This document shows positions 10,701 to 23,150 of a DNA stretch of 64,000 bases, in pieces (position 1 is the stretch's first letter; the number at the start of each line of letters is the position of its first letter). The notes beneath the pieces were generated by a model. It made no database searches and was not told the origin of the DNA. It saw only the letters and a list, made by a program, of their open reading frames with translations. Position numbers and translations under genes: made by a program. The stretch lies in contig JAVUNC010000005.1 in assembly GCA_032173965.1 (NCBI GenBank), positions 2,480,001-2,544,000 on the forward strand. Direction: 5' to 3'. Source of the stretch: Sitta carolinensis. Its lineage: Eukaryota; Chordata; Aves; Passeriformes; Sittidae.

Positions 10701-13700
10701 ACCCTTGCTGTGTGAGTGGTAAAATAGCCAAGGGATTGAAAAAATCCAGGGAGTGGGGAATGGCAGGGTAGATTTTTTCCTTCAATATATTTCTGACTTT
10801 TTACATTTTTAGGGAAGATTAACTTTGGGGTTTGGGGTTTTTTGCTGTTTTGCACCATGCTGACAACTAGCAAATCAACTTGTTTGAGTTGTTGTGATAT
10901 GAAAATATCAGTCTTTTAAAAGGCCAGCATATCTGGGCATAACCTGCCTCACAGCCTGTGGTGACCTAGCTTTGCACAGCCCAGCTTTCCTGGATTCTGC
11001 ATCCCTCCACAGCTGCTCCATGGTTGCACTCCTGCTATTACTGGTTTGAAATACTGCCCTCACCTTACCCTGAAATGTCTTCATCTTTTGTTTGCCTCCT
11101 CATTTTCCCTCTGCACAGATCCAAAATTTTCATCCCATGACAAGGTGTTGTGTGCCACTATTTCCTTCTATGCTGATGTCCACTGTTCTCTCTTTCCTTC
11201 ATTCACAAAATTCATCAGCCCCTACCAATTACTCTCGCTTCCCACACAGCCCCCAAAGGTGTCCTGGGACTCCATTTCTCTACACTCAGAGGTAGCAAAT
11301 GGGCCAAACAGAGAGGTTGGTGTTGTGTTCACAGGGATTTAGCCCTTCTGTCAGTTGCAGAATTATGAGAACACTTTGCTCTCCTAAGGCAGATGTAAAT
11401 TTCTGTTTCTCCCCATATTCATGGATTTTTGGTGCCTACAGCATTTCTGGAAATTCTGGAGGTCATTTCAATTATTGTGATGGAGTGGGCAGAGACAAAC
11501 CCTTGGAATTAGAAGGATACTTGTGTATTGAGAAAACAGACAACCATGAAACATAAAAATTAAAAAGCAGTTATTGGTTCTGCCAGAGTGTTCCCTAAAC
11601 TAAGTTTGAAAAGTTTTTTTGGGACCTGCAAGCCTTGTCATCTGAGCCAACAGATCAGTGTGAGCTCAGGTGTCTGATGCCATTTGAGATGTCTCAGGGC
11701 ATCTGGGATTTCCACATGAGCTGTCAGATATCACACAGGAGATACTGGAGGGAAGAAACCCAGCATCTAAATCAGCATCAATTCTTTCAGGTTTCTCCTC
11801 TCACGTTTCCCATTCAAGTATGTTACTCACCCAACCACGAAACTGCTCTTGGTGGGTGTGCTGGCGGTTACCAGGCTTCACAAAACCCTCCTGCCCCTTT
11901 CTCTTCCATGTCTGAGCTGGCAGAGCACTGATAGATGAGGCTTTAAAACAACACCTTTAGTCCAAAAGAAGTGAGTGGGGAAAATTTGTAACAGGTATTT
12001 TTAGTGCTAGGTAAAACACAGACAGTGAGTCATGCCACAATAACCTAAAGTCAGAACTTCCTCTGTCACGTGGCTGTGTGTCACCAGCGCTGACATTATT
12101 CTGATGTTGAGTTAAAGCAGCAAGGTGCAAAAATTGGGTGATTTTCCCCTTACTACAAAGGCAGTAGGATGGGATTGGTAGGAAACTGGATGTTCTGAAG
12201 TTTTAGGCAGAAGCAGTGGAAGAAACTAGGCACTGCACATACCTGCTCAGTTCAGAGATGAAGAGCACCTCTCCCAGAAACAACAAATCAAATCAGGCCA
12301 AAATGAAGATATTTCCACAGCCATACCTGAAAGGCTAAACCAGCCCTGGGGATTTATGTGCTGTGTGAAACTGGGCTCTCTCGTGGTGCAGTCTCATGAA
12401 GATGAAACTGATACACGCAAAGCGAAGGAATTGATACCGACAACAGGACTGAAATGGTAATGAACTTTTTCTAACTTCAAAAATTATTCCCAAGGATCCT
12501 TTAACAAACAAGCCTCAGCTCTTCAGGATTCTTTCCCCCATTAATGTAATTTATTGCTTATGTGAATTTGTAAGATGAGAATAGATCACAGATGTGGGGT
12601 TGGGGTACAGACCCCAACTTTATTGTTACTTGCCTGTGAGATTTTAATTAGCTGTACCTTAGATTGTAGAGAGATTATCTTGAAAAATAGTTTGAGTAGT
12701 AGTGAGTCTGCAGTGTAAGTGAAGGTGTAAGAAATACAGTGCAGATAAAATGACCAGGCATAAGATTTAATACAAACAGTAATGGAGGAGAGACCAGCCT
12801 TAGGGGGTGGAGGTGGGTTTGAATATTCCCAGAAGTGGAGAAGAAGAATGTCCTGTTCTAAGGATCTGGAAGTTGAGCCCTGCTGAGTTTGCTGTACCAG
12901 ATATCTCTGTTTGAAAAACGGTGTAAAATAAAGTGGAATATGAAGTGTCAGGAACTCTAAGACCATAGAAAACTGGGTTTGGGAGAAATGGACTTCTCTT
13001 ACCTCTTGACTTAATCCTGCCATTGACCTAGACAGTGGAATCTCATGCAAAAAATTCCATATACAGCAAGGCTAGAGCAGGTCACACAGTGGACTAAGCT
13101 TTCTTATGCTAAGCATAGTTTAGCCTCAGAAATGTGCCTTAGCTCCATCTGTGAATAGTGGAGCTGGGAAAACCTCTCTAGAGCACAGCAGACACCCATT
13201 TTACCTTTTCTAAAGCAAAGGCGTTTCTTTTAAGGGGCTTCTTTTTTTTTTTTTTTTTTTTTTTTATCAGCTGCAGTGGTGGAAGAATGTTCTTACATGC
13301 TTGCATTGATAATCAGAGTGGTTCACTTGATGCACTGGTGGATCTCACACCTGCCCTAGAAGGGAGGCTGTGCTGGGGACTTGGATTCAATATGTGCAAT
13401 TGGAAGAGGGAACATTAGCAAAGAGGGAGAGGGAAGAAAACTAGCCTGGGCACAGTGTGCTGTATAGAAAGTGCACGAAGAAAAGGATGGGGAACACTTG
13501 TTTTTGTTTCTGGGTGTTTATAACATCCTTAGTTCTGTGGTGAAGCCACAGAGCTCAGACTCTAAATGCAACCATGGCACATGGTTTTGTAGCAGAACAC
13601 AGAGCCAAGTTTTGAGAATATTGTACGTGAAAGCCTTGGTTTGGTGTGTGACATTTTTGCTTAAATAGACAGACTCAGTAACATGTCATTGATTTTTTCA

Positions 13701-16700
13701 TTTAAAAGGAAACAAAAATTGTCTTTTTAAAGAGAAGCAGAGATAAAGATTCTTTCTTTTGTCTGGAACTTTCTCATCCTTGCCTTCTGTAGGGCTGAAA
13801 GGGCAGTAGAGAACATCTTCTCTGAAAATAACTGAATGGTCTGACAAGCGTGTTCCCGGTCTTGGGAAAGTTAAAAAAAAAAATTTAAAAATAGGTCTAG
13901 TGGGGAAATTTTGATTTCAAATGTGCCCTAAGGACTCATCTCACCTGACTTAAGGACTTAGCATGGTCATGGAGCTTTGCCCTGGAGATCTCAAGAGTGA
14001 GATGGAAATTTTCTGCACCTGGCAATGATTTTTCTCATATCATGCATGAAGTATTTTTCCACATAAAGAGGGTTATATGTTCTTTATGTGACATATGCTC
14101 CCCTGGCAGAGCTGAGGAACTGGTAGTCAAGTGAGGAAAGTCATGGAAGGAGTTTGGAAATGTGGATTTTGGGAAAGCATTGGAAGAGATGGAGCAAAGA
14201 CTCAGTGAGCCACGTTGTTCCAAAATTCAGGACCAAGGTCAGGGAATGGAATCCGTGGGTAGAAAATAATCCAGAAGCTGGGCTTTGAAGATAGCATTAA
14301 TGCAACAGGGAAGCAGGGCAGACAAAGCTGATCACTGAGGAGGTAGGGAGACCAAACTACCAACACTCTGAAGGCAACAGTGAGCAAAGTCAGAAGCAGT
14401 GGCTTTCTAGAAGTAGATAAAGAATGGATTTTTTTTCTGCAATAAAAGGAAAAAGGACATAACATCTCACCTCTGATGAGGTGGGAAAACAATTTCTCCA
14501 GCTGAAGAAGCAGGTACTGCGGGATCTCTGTCTGTAATACTTGCTTTTCTTCAGTAGGATCACACTTTTTAAACACTTATTTAATGTTTTTTAATTGTAG
14601 CTGTATATTAAGCCCTTTGTTGCTGAAGGCCACTGTAGCCTGAAAGGTTTCTAAAGCTATTTTCTCCTCAGTTTACCTTACAAGAATCACTTGTCTGTGT
14701 TTGACAACTTTAATGTATTCTGCATTGCATTTCAAATCCATGGGAGCCAGTACTAATATGCAATTATAATGGGAAAGAAATTCCTCTCATTTACATGACT
14801 GAGATCTGGTACCCATCTTGTGTGAATGAAATTCACTTGAATGAATTTCTTTCTTTTGTGAGTTTTAATCCTTTCCAGGTTTAAGTTGCAAATCTGTTCA
14901 GTGTATCCCTGTATGATGAATAGCAAGATGGAAATATTGTAGGAGCACAGACCAGTTTTTACCTTATGTTTGAGCTTACCTCAAGCTTCACCCATGCCTG
15001 CAGCTTCTAGGCACTGCTGCTGTGCAGAGTAAAGGAGATAAATGCGATGCTCTTCACAGGAAAATCAAAATTTCTCTTCTTTTTAGCAGTAAGGTGTAAT
15101 TTAATTTTTATTAAATGAATGATCATCCCATGCCTTGACTTCCTCAGTCCCCCAGAACTGTGCCCTCTCAAAACACTTTGAGAACTATCAGTGAAACTGT
15201 TCTGTAAAAAAAAAATGGGTTTTATTTCCTTCTCCCTCTAATTATATTTATTCCTGATAATGCATTTTGACAAACACCATCTAGGACTGAATCTATTTAC
15301 ATAACTGAACTTGTAGTGCTGGGACAAGTTGAAAATGCTGAGGCAAAATAATAAAAAAGCACTGTATGTGCTGAGGCCTGGTTGATTTTTGACCAGTTTG
15401 ACCCAGCCCCTTTCCCTTTGCTTTGCTTATGCCTATTCCCAGATCTCCTTGTTGATCCCCCTAAGGAATTAAAACCAACAGGTCTTACAGCTTACCTTAA
15501 GTGTCTCCATGATTAAAAATCCCTAAATTGGTAAAAGGTGGTTTTTCTACCTTAGCATATTACTTGCAGGGAGAAATTACAAGTATATATATATATAAAT
15601 ATTATGTTTAAACATTGGGAGAGACATTGAAAATAAGTACAGGAAGCTGAGGAAAGAAGAGCTTAGTGATACAGTGGAGAATGCAATGCTGTGCATTTAT
15701 TCATTCAGTGCTGAATACAATTACATCAAATAGCATGAAATGCAACTACTCTGACACCCCTCGATTTTTTTCCAAAAAACCAGAAAGGTTTCTGATAAAC
15801 GAGACCTGCCAGCAAGAAATTTCACATGTTCCAGGCAGAGTAATACAGAAAGTGTGATCTGGGGGCCCTGACTCATCCCAGAACTGATCCCACTGACACA
15901 TCTCTGGCTGAGCGTTTCGTGGTGCTGCTCCTGCACGCAGCACCAAACACTTCCCGTGGGCTCTGGCACCTCATCAGGCACTGAAAACGCCCCAGGAAGG
16001 AGAAGGTGCAGCATTTACTGGCAAAATAATGAGAATAGAATCACCTGGGGCTTCAACATTGGTGAAGGTCCTTCCTGCATTAATGAGTTCAGTCATTAGC
16101 AACACACTCTTCCTTGAGATGGCCAGCCCCAAGGAAAATTCCCAGCCCTGCTGAAGATGATCCATCAGCAGTTACAGGACCAGCATATCTGAGAGCCTGC
16201 CTTAGGCTGTGTCTGTTCATACCTCTCAGCCTGGACATCATCATCAGACACAGAAGGAAATATCACATTTATGGAGCTCTGAGAATGGAAGACTTTTTTT
16301 TTTTCCCCTGCCTTTGAACAAAGCAGTTTACATTTAAATACACTAATGCATTGCCAGACCATTTCTCAATGCACACACTTGTCATGATAAATAAGCCAAA
16401 TCTAAGCAGTGTCACCATTTATAAATGTGCAAAATTATGCTGAATTGGATTAGCTGTCTCTTCACAATTTATAGGCACTGCTGATTGAGAGGCATGGCTG
16501 AAAAAATGTTTCATATCTATAGTACCCATAGCAAATTTGGATGGTGCCTTTTAAATAATAGCATTGCCATCACTTTTACCTACAGACGTACTGGCATTTC
16601 AGCATCTATTTTTGTTTCCTAAAGTTACGAGCAAAATGGAAAAAGGAAATTCAAAGGGCTGCCTCAGGCTGCTTTGATCTGCCCACTGTTCCAGTGATGG

Positions 16701-17015
16701 GTTGGAGGATACATACATTAGTCAGACAAAAAATATCCTCTAAAGCTCTGGATTTTCTGCAGTTGACAGTTTGTGGGCACAGAACCCATTTCTCTCATTT
16801 CCTTAGAATAATAAATTTCTAAAGCTCCTTAATATTTTTCCTTTGCTGAAAGGAATCAGGATGTTGTGAACACCCTCTAACAGCCACCAAATACCCAAAT
16901 CAGATTTTCCCTCCCCAAAAAGCAAAAAGAGACTTTTACCTGTCTTGTTCCCCTTGATGAATCCAAACAAGAGCCACATCAAAAGCCACTTGAGCTCCTT
17001 GGGACTTGTCCACAT
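4678..17015 (-). CDS. IL2RA: Interleukin-2 receptor subunit alpha (CD25), multi-exon gene
   Basis: This would be the alpha chain of the IL-2 receptor, a type I membrane protein that captures IL-2 on lymphocytes through two N-terminal sushi domains. Seen: a signal-peptide exon, two four-cysteine sushi exons and a polar linker exon between them, with canonical splice sites. IL15RA has only one sushi domain, so the two-sushi layout plus linker favours IL2RA. Proposed stalk and membrane exons follow at 5803-5897, 5608-5661 and 4678-4750. The cytoplasmic tail exon and 3' UTR were not found, so the left limit is provisional. Intron 1 is about 8.5 kb. The neighbouring genes (divergent RBM17, then PFKFB3) match the human order. 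The linker exon is one base short for its phase, as are two of the weaker exons; see findings. Confidence 0.85.
5608..5661 (-). CDS. IL2RA: IL2RA candidate exon 6 (Ser-rich juxtamembrane stalk)
   Basis: A 54-bp exon with a strong polypyrimidine acceptor (ttctctctcttcatag|GT) and donor GTGACAG|GTATGC, phase 1 at both ends. It encodes (G)[17 protein letters not shown], a serine-rich piece suited to an O-glycosylated stalk. Phase symmetry and strong sites are the evidence; no homology was confirmed. Confidence 0.45.
5803..5897 (-). CDS. IL2RA: IL2RA candidate exon 5 (stalk)
   Basis: Acceptor cacattaacag|GT and donor CAGAGG|GTGAGC bound 95 bp. Phase-1 reading stays open: (G)[17 protein letters not shown] then QETNMAI. 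It lies where the human stalk exon would be, but the stalk is too variable for homology to be read by eye. The length is again one short of a multiple of three. This exon could be spurious. Confidence 0.4.
5898..7395 (-). other. IL2RA: IL2RA intron 4
   Basis: AT-rich, with no further exon that satisfies splice sites and phase, and no CR1 copy. The AT-rich stretch around 6390-6450 is simple sequence. Confidence 0.45.
7396..7623 (-). CDS. IL2RA: IL2RA exon 4 (sushi domain 2)
   Basis: A 228-bp symmetric phase-1 exon with acceptor ctcccacag|AT and donor GGCCAG|GTAAGA. It encodes (D)[17 protein letters not shown], then [34 protein letters not shown] and [12 protein letters not shown]. Four cysteines (FC, FKC, RTC, MRC) and the IIW tryptophan fit a second sushi domain, and V-G-Q-V resembles the human domain 2 stretch VVGQMVYYQC. 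NRT and NDS are possible N-glycosylation sites. The open frame continues past both splice sites into introns by chance. Confidence 0.9.
7920..8041 (-). CDS. IL2RA: IL2RA exon 3 (linker between sushi domains)
   Basis: Acceptor ctccacag|AT and donor AAAAAG|GTAAAT bound 122 bp. Read in phase 1 it gives a polar, proline/glutamate-rich linker (D)[17 protein letters not shown] followed by [15 protein letters not shown], comparable in length and composition to the human linker between the two sushi domains. NLS is a possible N-glycosylation site. The exon should be a multiple of three to keep phase 1 into sushi 2, but 122 is one base short. A lost base in an A run, for example next to the donor, would explain it. 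Confidence 0.75.
8235..8420 (-). CDS. IL2RA: IL2RA exon 2 (sushi domain 1)
   Basis: A 186-bp symmetric phase-1 exon with acceptor ttgcag|GT and donor TTTG|GTGAGT. It encodes [13 protein letters not shown], then [30 protein letters not shown] and LFKCFG. The four cysteines (KC, YKC, IQC, FKC) and the tryptophan before the last cysteine are the sushi/CCP signature. In the family this domain makes the main IL-2 contact. Confidence 0.9.
10388..10600 (-). repeat. CR1 LINE internal fragment
   Basis: Plus strand carries 'cttttctccaggctgagccc', 'cctcagcctctcctca' and 'tgctccagacccttccccag', the reverse complement of the CR1 region upstream of the 3' end. The 3' tip is absent and the right limit is uncertain. 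Confidence 0.75.
13242..13265. repeat. poly(T) tract
   Basis: 24 consecutive T in IL2RA intron 1. On the minus (gene) strand it is poly(A). Confidence 0.9.
15583..15598. repeat. TA microsatellite
   Basis: About eight TA units in IL2RA intron 1. Confidence 0.8.
16940..17015 (-). CDS. IL2RA: IL2RA exon 1 (start codon, signal peptide)
   Basis: ATG at 17015-17013 opens a 25-codon exon ending in a phase-1 donor (AAGACAG|GTAAAAG). It encodes a typical signal peptide: MWTSPKELK, then the hydrophobic core [11 protein letters not shown], then KGNKT. The split codon joins in frame to the sushi 1 exon, giving G-K-C-P at the junction. Phase match, hydrophobic core and position upstream of sushi 1 on the same strand support the call. 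The protein itself was not recalled from a database. The 5' UTR extends right of 17015 for an unknown distance and no TATA box is evident. Confidence 0.75.
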
Positions 17016-17340
17016 CTTTTCTCCACTCCTCTGAGGATGGTGAAGTTTCTCAGAAGTGATGAGCTGTTGCCAACCAAGCCAAGGAGCTGATTAGTGCCTG
17101 ATGAGGCTGTCTGGGAGGATCACCCACGTGTGCAGCGAGGGTTTTGGTCAGCAAATCATCATTTTGCTGGCTCCACAGGAAAGAAAAAAGGCTGCTTTCT
17201 GTTCAGGTATTAGTCTGTTATCCAGGAAACCAAACACGATGCTCAGTGTGGCAGAGTGTGCCATCATGTGTAGGAAGTGGTTTGACACATCAGAGCTCCT
17301 GGCTCCAGAGCTCTTTCACATTTAACTACAGCTGAGGTCA
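17016..17340 (-). promoter_or_regulatory. IL2RA: IL2RA 5' UTR and proximal promoter region (putative)
   Basis: The 325 bp upstream of the IL2RA start codon on the minus strand. There is no TATA box and no CpG island. On the gene strand 17283-17272 reads AAACCACTTCCT, a RUNX core next to an ETS core, a pairing common in T-cell regulatory DNA. A CACGTG E-box lies at 17125-17130. The motifs are seen; their activity and the transcription start are inference. Confidence 0.35.
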
Positions 17341-20300
17341 ATAGAAGCAGGGAGACTTTAATAGGTTTGTTCAGGCACTCAGCCCCAAATCTGTGGCTGG
17401 ACAGGTATTAGAGAGGGACCATGGCTGTGGAAAATATGTCTGGTGTGTGACAATGGATCTCAGGCAACATCTGTGGGCTCTACCTGCAGAAAAAAGGGTT
17501 CTGTGGCTTATCCTTTTGGCTCTTCAGAGGTCTTCTGTTAGTGATGATAAAGCCACACTGTATTTGGTATGGATGGAAGCAAAAGTGCAGTTTCTCTGAA
17601 TCACAGCTGAGCTTCTGAAGGATGGACAGCTTGATAAAAAAAAAACAAAACAAACAACATGAGGGTGAGGCTGGCAGATTTGGAAAAGGTTTCCCTTGCT
17701 CCTAAATTGTCTGGGTGTGACATGCTTCAGTGAAATTCTTCCAAATTCTAGTGGAAAACTTGAAACTACCAAGGAAGTATCACACTTTATGTAGTTTTTA
17801 TTCAGCCATTTCCACAGAAATTATTTCCTTTTAGTAACTAGAGAATTAATTGGAATAGATTATAGAACAGAAACAAGATTTAAACTATCTGTGGTATGCT
17901 ATCATGACTATTCCTGCTGGGCATTTATTTCTTCTTTATAAATCTTCAATGAATTAAATCATCTTAACAGGCAAGCTAAGGAATAGATGTGATACATTTT
18001 TAACTGCTGCTATGGCTTCATGCATCAGTCTGCCACCTTTCTCCTGATAAAGCTCCCTTTGCTCTTTCCATGAGAGATTTTGTGCAGCTTTGTGATGCAG
18101 GTGACAAATCCTCCTGCAGCTTTGCCAGCTGCGAGGCTTTGCAGGAGATTACTTCTCAAATCCAAATGCAACAGGGCATGGAGAACAAGTAAGACTCCTG
18201 AAGCAACTGCTGTGGGTAAAATGCTCTGCTTCCCCGGGGCTGCTTCACGCTCCACAGGTATTTACTGCCTTTGCTTTAGTATCAAATTATCTTCCATATT
18301 TAACAGTGTAATAGGAAAAGCTCATGCCAAAGCCCTCTGAAGGACTTAGAGAGTTTCACTCCTGTAGAATCTGTCTGAAAGTCTTAGACCCCATCCTTCA
18401 CCTTTTTCCAAGATGCCTGGAGATATGTAACTGCCTGAACCCTGCAGTCATCTGGGCTGGTAAAACATATTTATTATGTTGCCTGGAAAGAAGCCCAAAT
18501 TTTTTTATCCTTTCCTTACCAAATACAAGGTATGTTCTTTTGAGATGAAGGTATTTCTTTGCCAACATCTGCTTCAATTTCTTGCTTGGTCTATTTAATT
18601 CCACTATTATTAATTCCACTATTTAGCTATTTTAATGATGGACACAGAGACGAGGGATATTTTCTGTAGTCCTTCAACTTAATCTTTCATGCAGCCACTT
18701 GCTTTCAGGTAGCAAACCTCAGCACAGGTGAGTAATAGCCATGAAGATTTTATCAGAAAAGGTGAGGTTTTATCCAGGAATGAATGGAAAGTACAGTCAT
18801 TTGTACTGGAAGGAATGGCGACTTCGGGTGGCTCATTGCTACAAACACAGATTGCATGAGAAAGCATTTACGCCCCTTAAACGTCACAAAAAACGGTTAC
18901 GGTTTGTGAGAGGAATTAGCCAGATCAGCTTTGGGAAATAGGTCAGTTTGCTGAATGATTCTACGAAAAAACAGTGCCGATTCTGCAGGGAACAGACCCA
19001 AAGTAGAGCAAGGTAGAAAAAGGGAGAGTGAGAACAGAAAGATCCAGCAAGTGAGGAAGGCACCCAGGCACAGATAAAAACTGGGGTTTATGAGGAAAAA
19101 AACCATACCTAGCATTATAATTTAGATGATTAACATGAGATGTTAGCAACAGAATTAGATGTGGCAATAATAGAAGGGAGCTGCAGTGAAAACTCAGTGG
19201 GTATCTGGGAAGTGGTGAAGGGGGAAAAAAAAGAAAAAAGGCATCTTGAGAATTAAGGAAGATGTAGGAGGAAAAGAAGGTGCTGGGTTATCTGTTGCTC
19301 CTTGACTTTCCTCCATTGATCAGTAGAGTTTTGCTGTTCTAGTAAGTCCTCTGTTTCAGCAGAAAGCTGGGAGGAAAAGAGCCTGTCATGTAGCTCAGGC
19401 CACTACAGATAAGATTATAAAGATTATTTTTATTCAATGTCTCAAGACCACAAGTACAGAAATGGAGTTGCCAGGGAGTAAACCACAGACACAGCTACAG
19501 CCTTCTCAGGTCTAGGTTAAACAAGGGCCTTTTGAAACCCTGTAAGTGCTTTTAAAATTCTGCACAAACTCATTTGGTCTGGAGGAGTGTCCTTCCCTCA
19601 CACTGCTCTCTCTCAGCCAGCTCGAAGAAAGGGCAACACTGATCTTATTGCAGCCCTTCCCAGTTCAAAGCAGCTGTAAACATCCATGTAACTCGCTGAA
19701 ATAAGCAAGCTTTGTGTTTTATTCAACTTTTCTGCTGTGAATCACTCTTACACAAGTCCTCTATTCAAGGGAATAACATTTCATGCGGACCTTCCCAGGG
19801 AGGGTGTGGGGGTGGCTCTACCAACTACCTAAACTCTGTTAATCAGCATATTGTTTCTGCATCCTTGAAATTATGGTAATGGTGCTTGTGAACTCACACA
19901 GGCCTTCCCAGCCTCCACAGCAGCATCCAGCTCTGCTGCAGGGCAGAGGCTGGGGGAAGCACAGGTTATACCATGTCCTCGAAATTATCATCAGAAAATT
20001 TTCATCCAACCTAATTATCGATAAAGGTCAAACCGGTTTTAATCACTTTTGTGATCAAATTTCATAAATTTCACATAAATTTCATACCTTAAATGGAGCA
20101 TCTTTACCATGTCCACAGGGTTCAGCTCAAGAGAGGGTTGAATGGTCAATACAGTTGTCAGAGTTCCCCCTCGAGTCAATAAGGGCATCTAGAGAGAGAT
20201 TCACCCCCTCTTCTGAACATCGACATCCAGATGAGTCACTCTTATCTTGTCTCTCTCTTTCCCTTCCATCTGCACCCAACCGTTAACCCAGCACAACAGG

Positions 20301-22777
20301 TCTCTCAGGTAGCCCCAGCTGGATGAGACAAATCCATCCTGAAAATCCTTACTGAGTTTGAAAATGGAATTTAAATTGATTGTTTAGTGACTGAGAAGTC
20401 TTTTCTGCCAGACATCCTGGATGTGGGTGATCATGGCTCATATTAACTATTACTTTCTTTGATGCTGAGTTGTGAGATAAATATGTGAGGAATGAGAAAA
20501 ACTCTTGGATATATTTAGTTTCCATGTAGTGAGTACTGCCACAATATTCTTAACACACCAATGCCAAGGCTGTGTTCCTTAATACTTCCCCATGCAAATA
20601 CAGCTGAACAGTACAGATAACTTCCTTCCTATTCTTATTTGCAATCATCATTCCCTTGGTGTGAGCAAAAAAAAAATTGAGGAACTGGTAAATGAAGTGT
20701 ATTATTGCATGGTCCTATTTGCTCCTTCTCTTCTTTTGATTACCCAGAAGTTATAGTGAATCAAATATATGTAATCCTGTAAAGTGCACAAGTCTTCAGA
20801 CAGCCCCTGCGTGAGCTCCTTACCCAAGACACCATTTCTTTGCTTGATTTCAGTAAAAATTTTTTATATTATCTGTAAAGTTATGGAAATATGACCTAGA
20901 TGAATTATGAGGTAATTATGAAACTTATTGGAAAATCCCTGAAAAGAAAGTACCCTTAAAATGGTTCATAACTGTGTCAAATGGAAGAGTGTATTGAGAG
21001 GCAGTGATTAACTGCCAGAAGAGAAGGATGCACTCAACAGTGGTGCCCAGGTGAATCTTTGGTTATTCGGTATTTCCAACAGTTCCCTGGATGATGAAGA
21101 CCAGTTGGCAATGTCACACACGAAAAGCTTTAACTCTGAACTGTGCAGCACATGCAAAGAAATCCATTGTTTTGTGCTGAGACAGTGAAGCCATGGATAG
21201 GATGCTGCCCCTCCTTGTGGGCACTGCACACTGAGAAAAACATGGAGCAGCAGTGGGAATGAAAAAAGGGTCTAGAAAACCTTTTCCAAAAGAAAGGACC
21301 AAATAACTTGAAGCTGTCTGAGGAATGATGATGGAGAAGGGGACAAGGGAAGAGCCTTAGCAGTGGTAGTGATGGAGCTTGTCTAGGCATGGAATAGATG
21401 AGCCCTCAAATCTCCTTCCTGCACTGGAGTCTAGGGACTGTTTAAATAGGGCACATCCCTTTTATGAGAGGCATTTAAAATCAAGAGAGGTGAATGTGAG
21501 CAAGTTCTAATGCTCAGTTTGGCACATCCCACTATTCCCATCCCAACTTTGGCCCTTAAATTGACAAGTGAACTTCCCATGGTTGAAGATCACCATTAGA
21601 AATCTTTCTGCTCCATGTCAGAAGGCACCTTCCTGCATTTTCTTCACCTTCATGGGCTTTACCTTCATGCTTCTGTTTAGGAAGGCAGAGCTCAGTGCCT
21701 TCCTTTAGCTCAGTGAAAGCACAGTTGATTTTGTCTGTATGAATTCTGTTGAGTCAGCTCTGAATTTACCACCTCATAGGAAGCTGATGTAGATCTTCCA
21801 AGAATTGGGGTAAATTTTCTGCCACAGAAATTAAAAGCAAACAGTTGCGTTTCAGTTCTTAGACCTTAATGTAGTGTCTTACCCTGGGAGTGAAAAAAAC
21901 CCTTCTGAACTGGATAGATTTTGAGGACTACTTACAGAAATTAGAACTTCTAAATGCAAATAGTAGTGGGAACTATTTAGAGAAGTTCTTCAGCTCAAGT
22001 AATCTGGAAAATTTCTAGATCTAACCACTAACCAAGAAAAGTTGGTTTTCAAGTGTGAAAATTGGTATGGTACTCAGGAAACAAGTATAGCATGAGGAAA
22101 TGAAAAGCTGTGTAGAAAGCTCAGGATATATTTTGCTTCAGCCAGGCTAAAGAAACAGAAAATAATAGGAGTTTTTCCTTCTTGAGCAGAAATTATTAAA
22201 GCTGACCCTTTCATTCAGTGCAGAATAAGGGTTCATGCCTTGTTTCTTTGCTTCTAATGAGGCTCAGGACTTTGTCCAACATCTTTGTGATGAATCCCAA
22301 ATCCTCTTCTTACAGAATCAAGTGTAATCCTTCCAATTATTGCCAGAGTAACTCAGGCTGACATTTGTTGCAGAAGTCTGACCTGATGATTTGGGACAGA
22401 ATTTTGAAACCATGATTTCCTGCAGTTGACGTAGGATTTTCCCAGTAGGACATTTTTTCAAATGCACATTCAGTGGTTCTCAAATATTGCAGTGACACCA
22501 ATATTCAAGTGGTTGTAGATAAGGCACACTGAAATGGGACAATTAAGCATTAATGAGGGAGCACTGATGTTCAGCAGAGCTGGACATTTGAAGACAATAT
22601 TATGGGTGAGATATTATATAAAGAGCTCACTGGTGGGTACCCTTTCCATTGGGTCAGATCTCCACAGCCCATTTTGGTGCAGTTAACATAAAATAATTTT
22701 CATTGACTGAGGACTATTTGTGCAGTGGAGGAGGGTGGGGTTGGGATGGGATCTTTGGATTATCAAATCCTGCAGTT
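17341..22777. other. intergenic between IL2RA and RBM17, nothing recognised
   Basis: Between two divergent genes. I see no exon with conserved coding content, no CR1 3' motif and no tandem array. Short open frames have no domain or codon pattern that suggests a gene. Confidence 0.45.
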
Positions 22778-23150
22778 GTAGAGTCACAGAATGGTTTGGG
22801 TTGGAAGGGGCCTTAAAGACCATCCAGTTTCAACCCCCCTGTTGTTGAGTAGTGCCACCTTCCACTATCCTAGGTTTCTCCAAGCCCTGTCCAGCCAGGC
22901 CTTGAACCTTCCATCCCTTCAAGGGATGGGAAGTCAACAGTCTCTCTGGGAAACCTGTTCCAGTGCCTCACCACCTTCAAAGTAAAGAAATTCTTCCTAA
23001 TATCTAATCCAACTCTACTGTCCTTTGGCTTACGGCCATTTCCCCTTGTCCTATCACTCCATGCCCTTGTGAGAAGTGCCTTTCCAGCCCTGTTGTGAGC
23101 CTCCTTTAGATACTGGAATGCTGCTTTCAGGTCTCCCTGACCATGACGAT
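22778..23150 (-). repeat. CR1 LINE 3' fragment
   Basis: Starts with 'gagtcacagaatggtttggg' and continues through the familiar 'ttccactatcc', 'gttccagtgcctcaccacc' and 'gaaattcttcctaatatcta' blocks: the reverse complement of a CR1 3' end, 5'-truncated. Confidence 0.9.

Larger units (their letters stand above)
8421..16939 (-). other. IL2RA: IL2RA intron 1
   Basis: About 8.5 kb between the signal-peptide and sushi 1 exons. It holds a CR1 fragment (about 10388-10600), a 24-bp T run (13242-13265) and a short TA microsatellite (15583-15598). Long first introns of this gene carry enhancers in mammals; none can be identified here by eye. No other exon recognised. Confidence 0.6.

Noticed and set aside
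10331..10873. 180-residue minus-strand open frame in IL2RA intron 1
   Set aside because: Partly antisense CR1, with no domain, no splice context and low-complexity ends.
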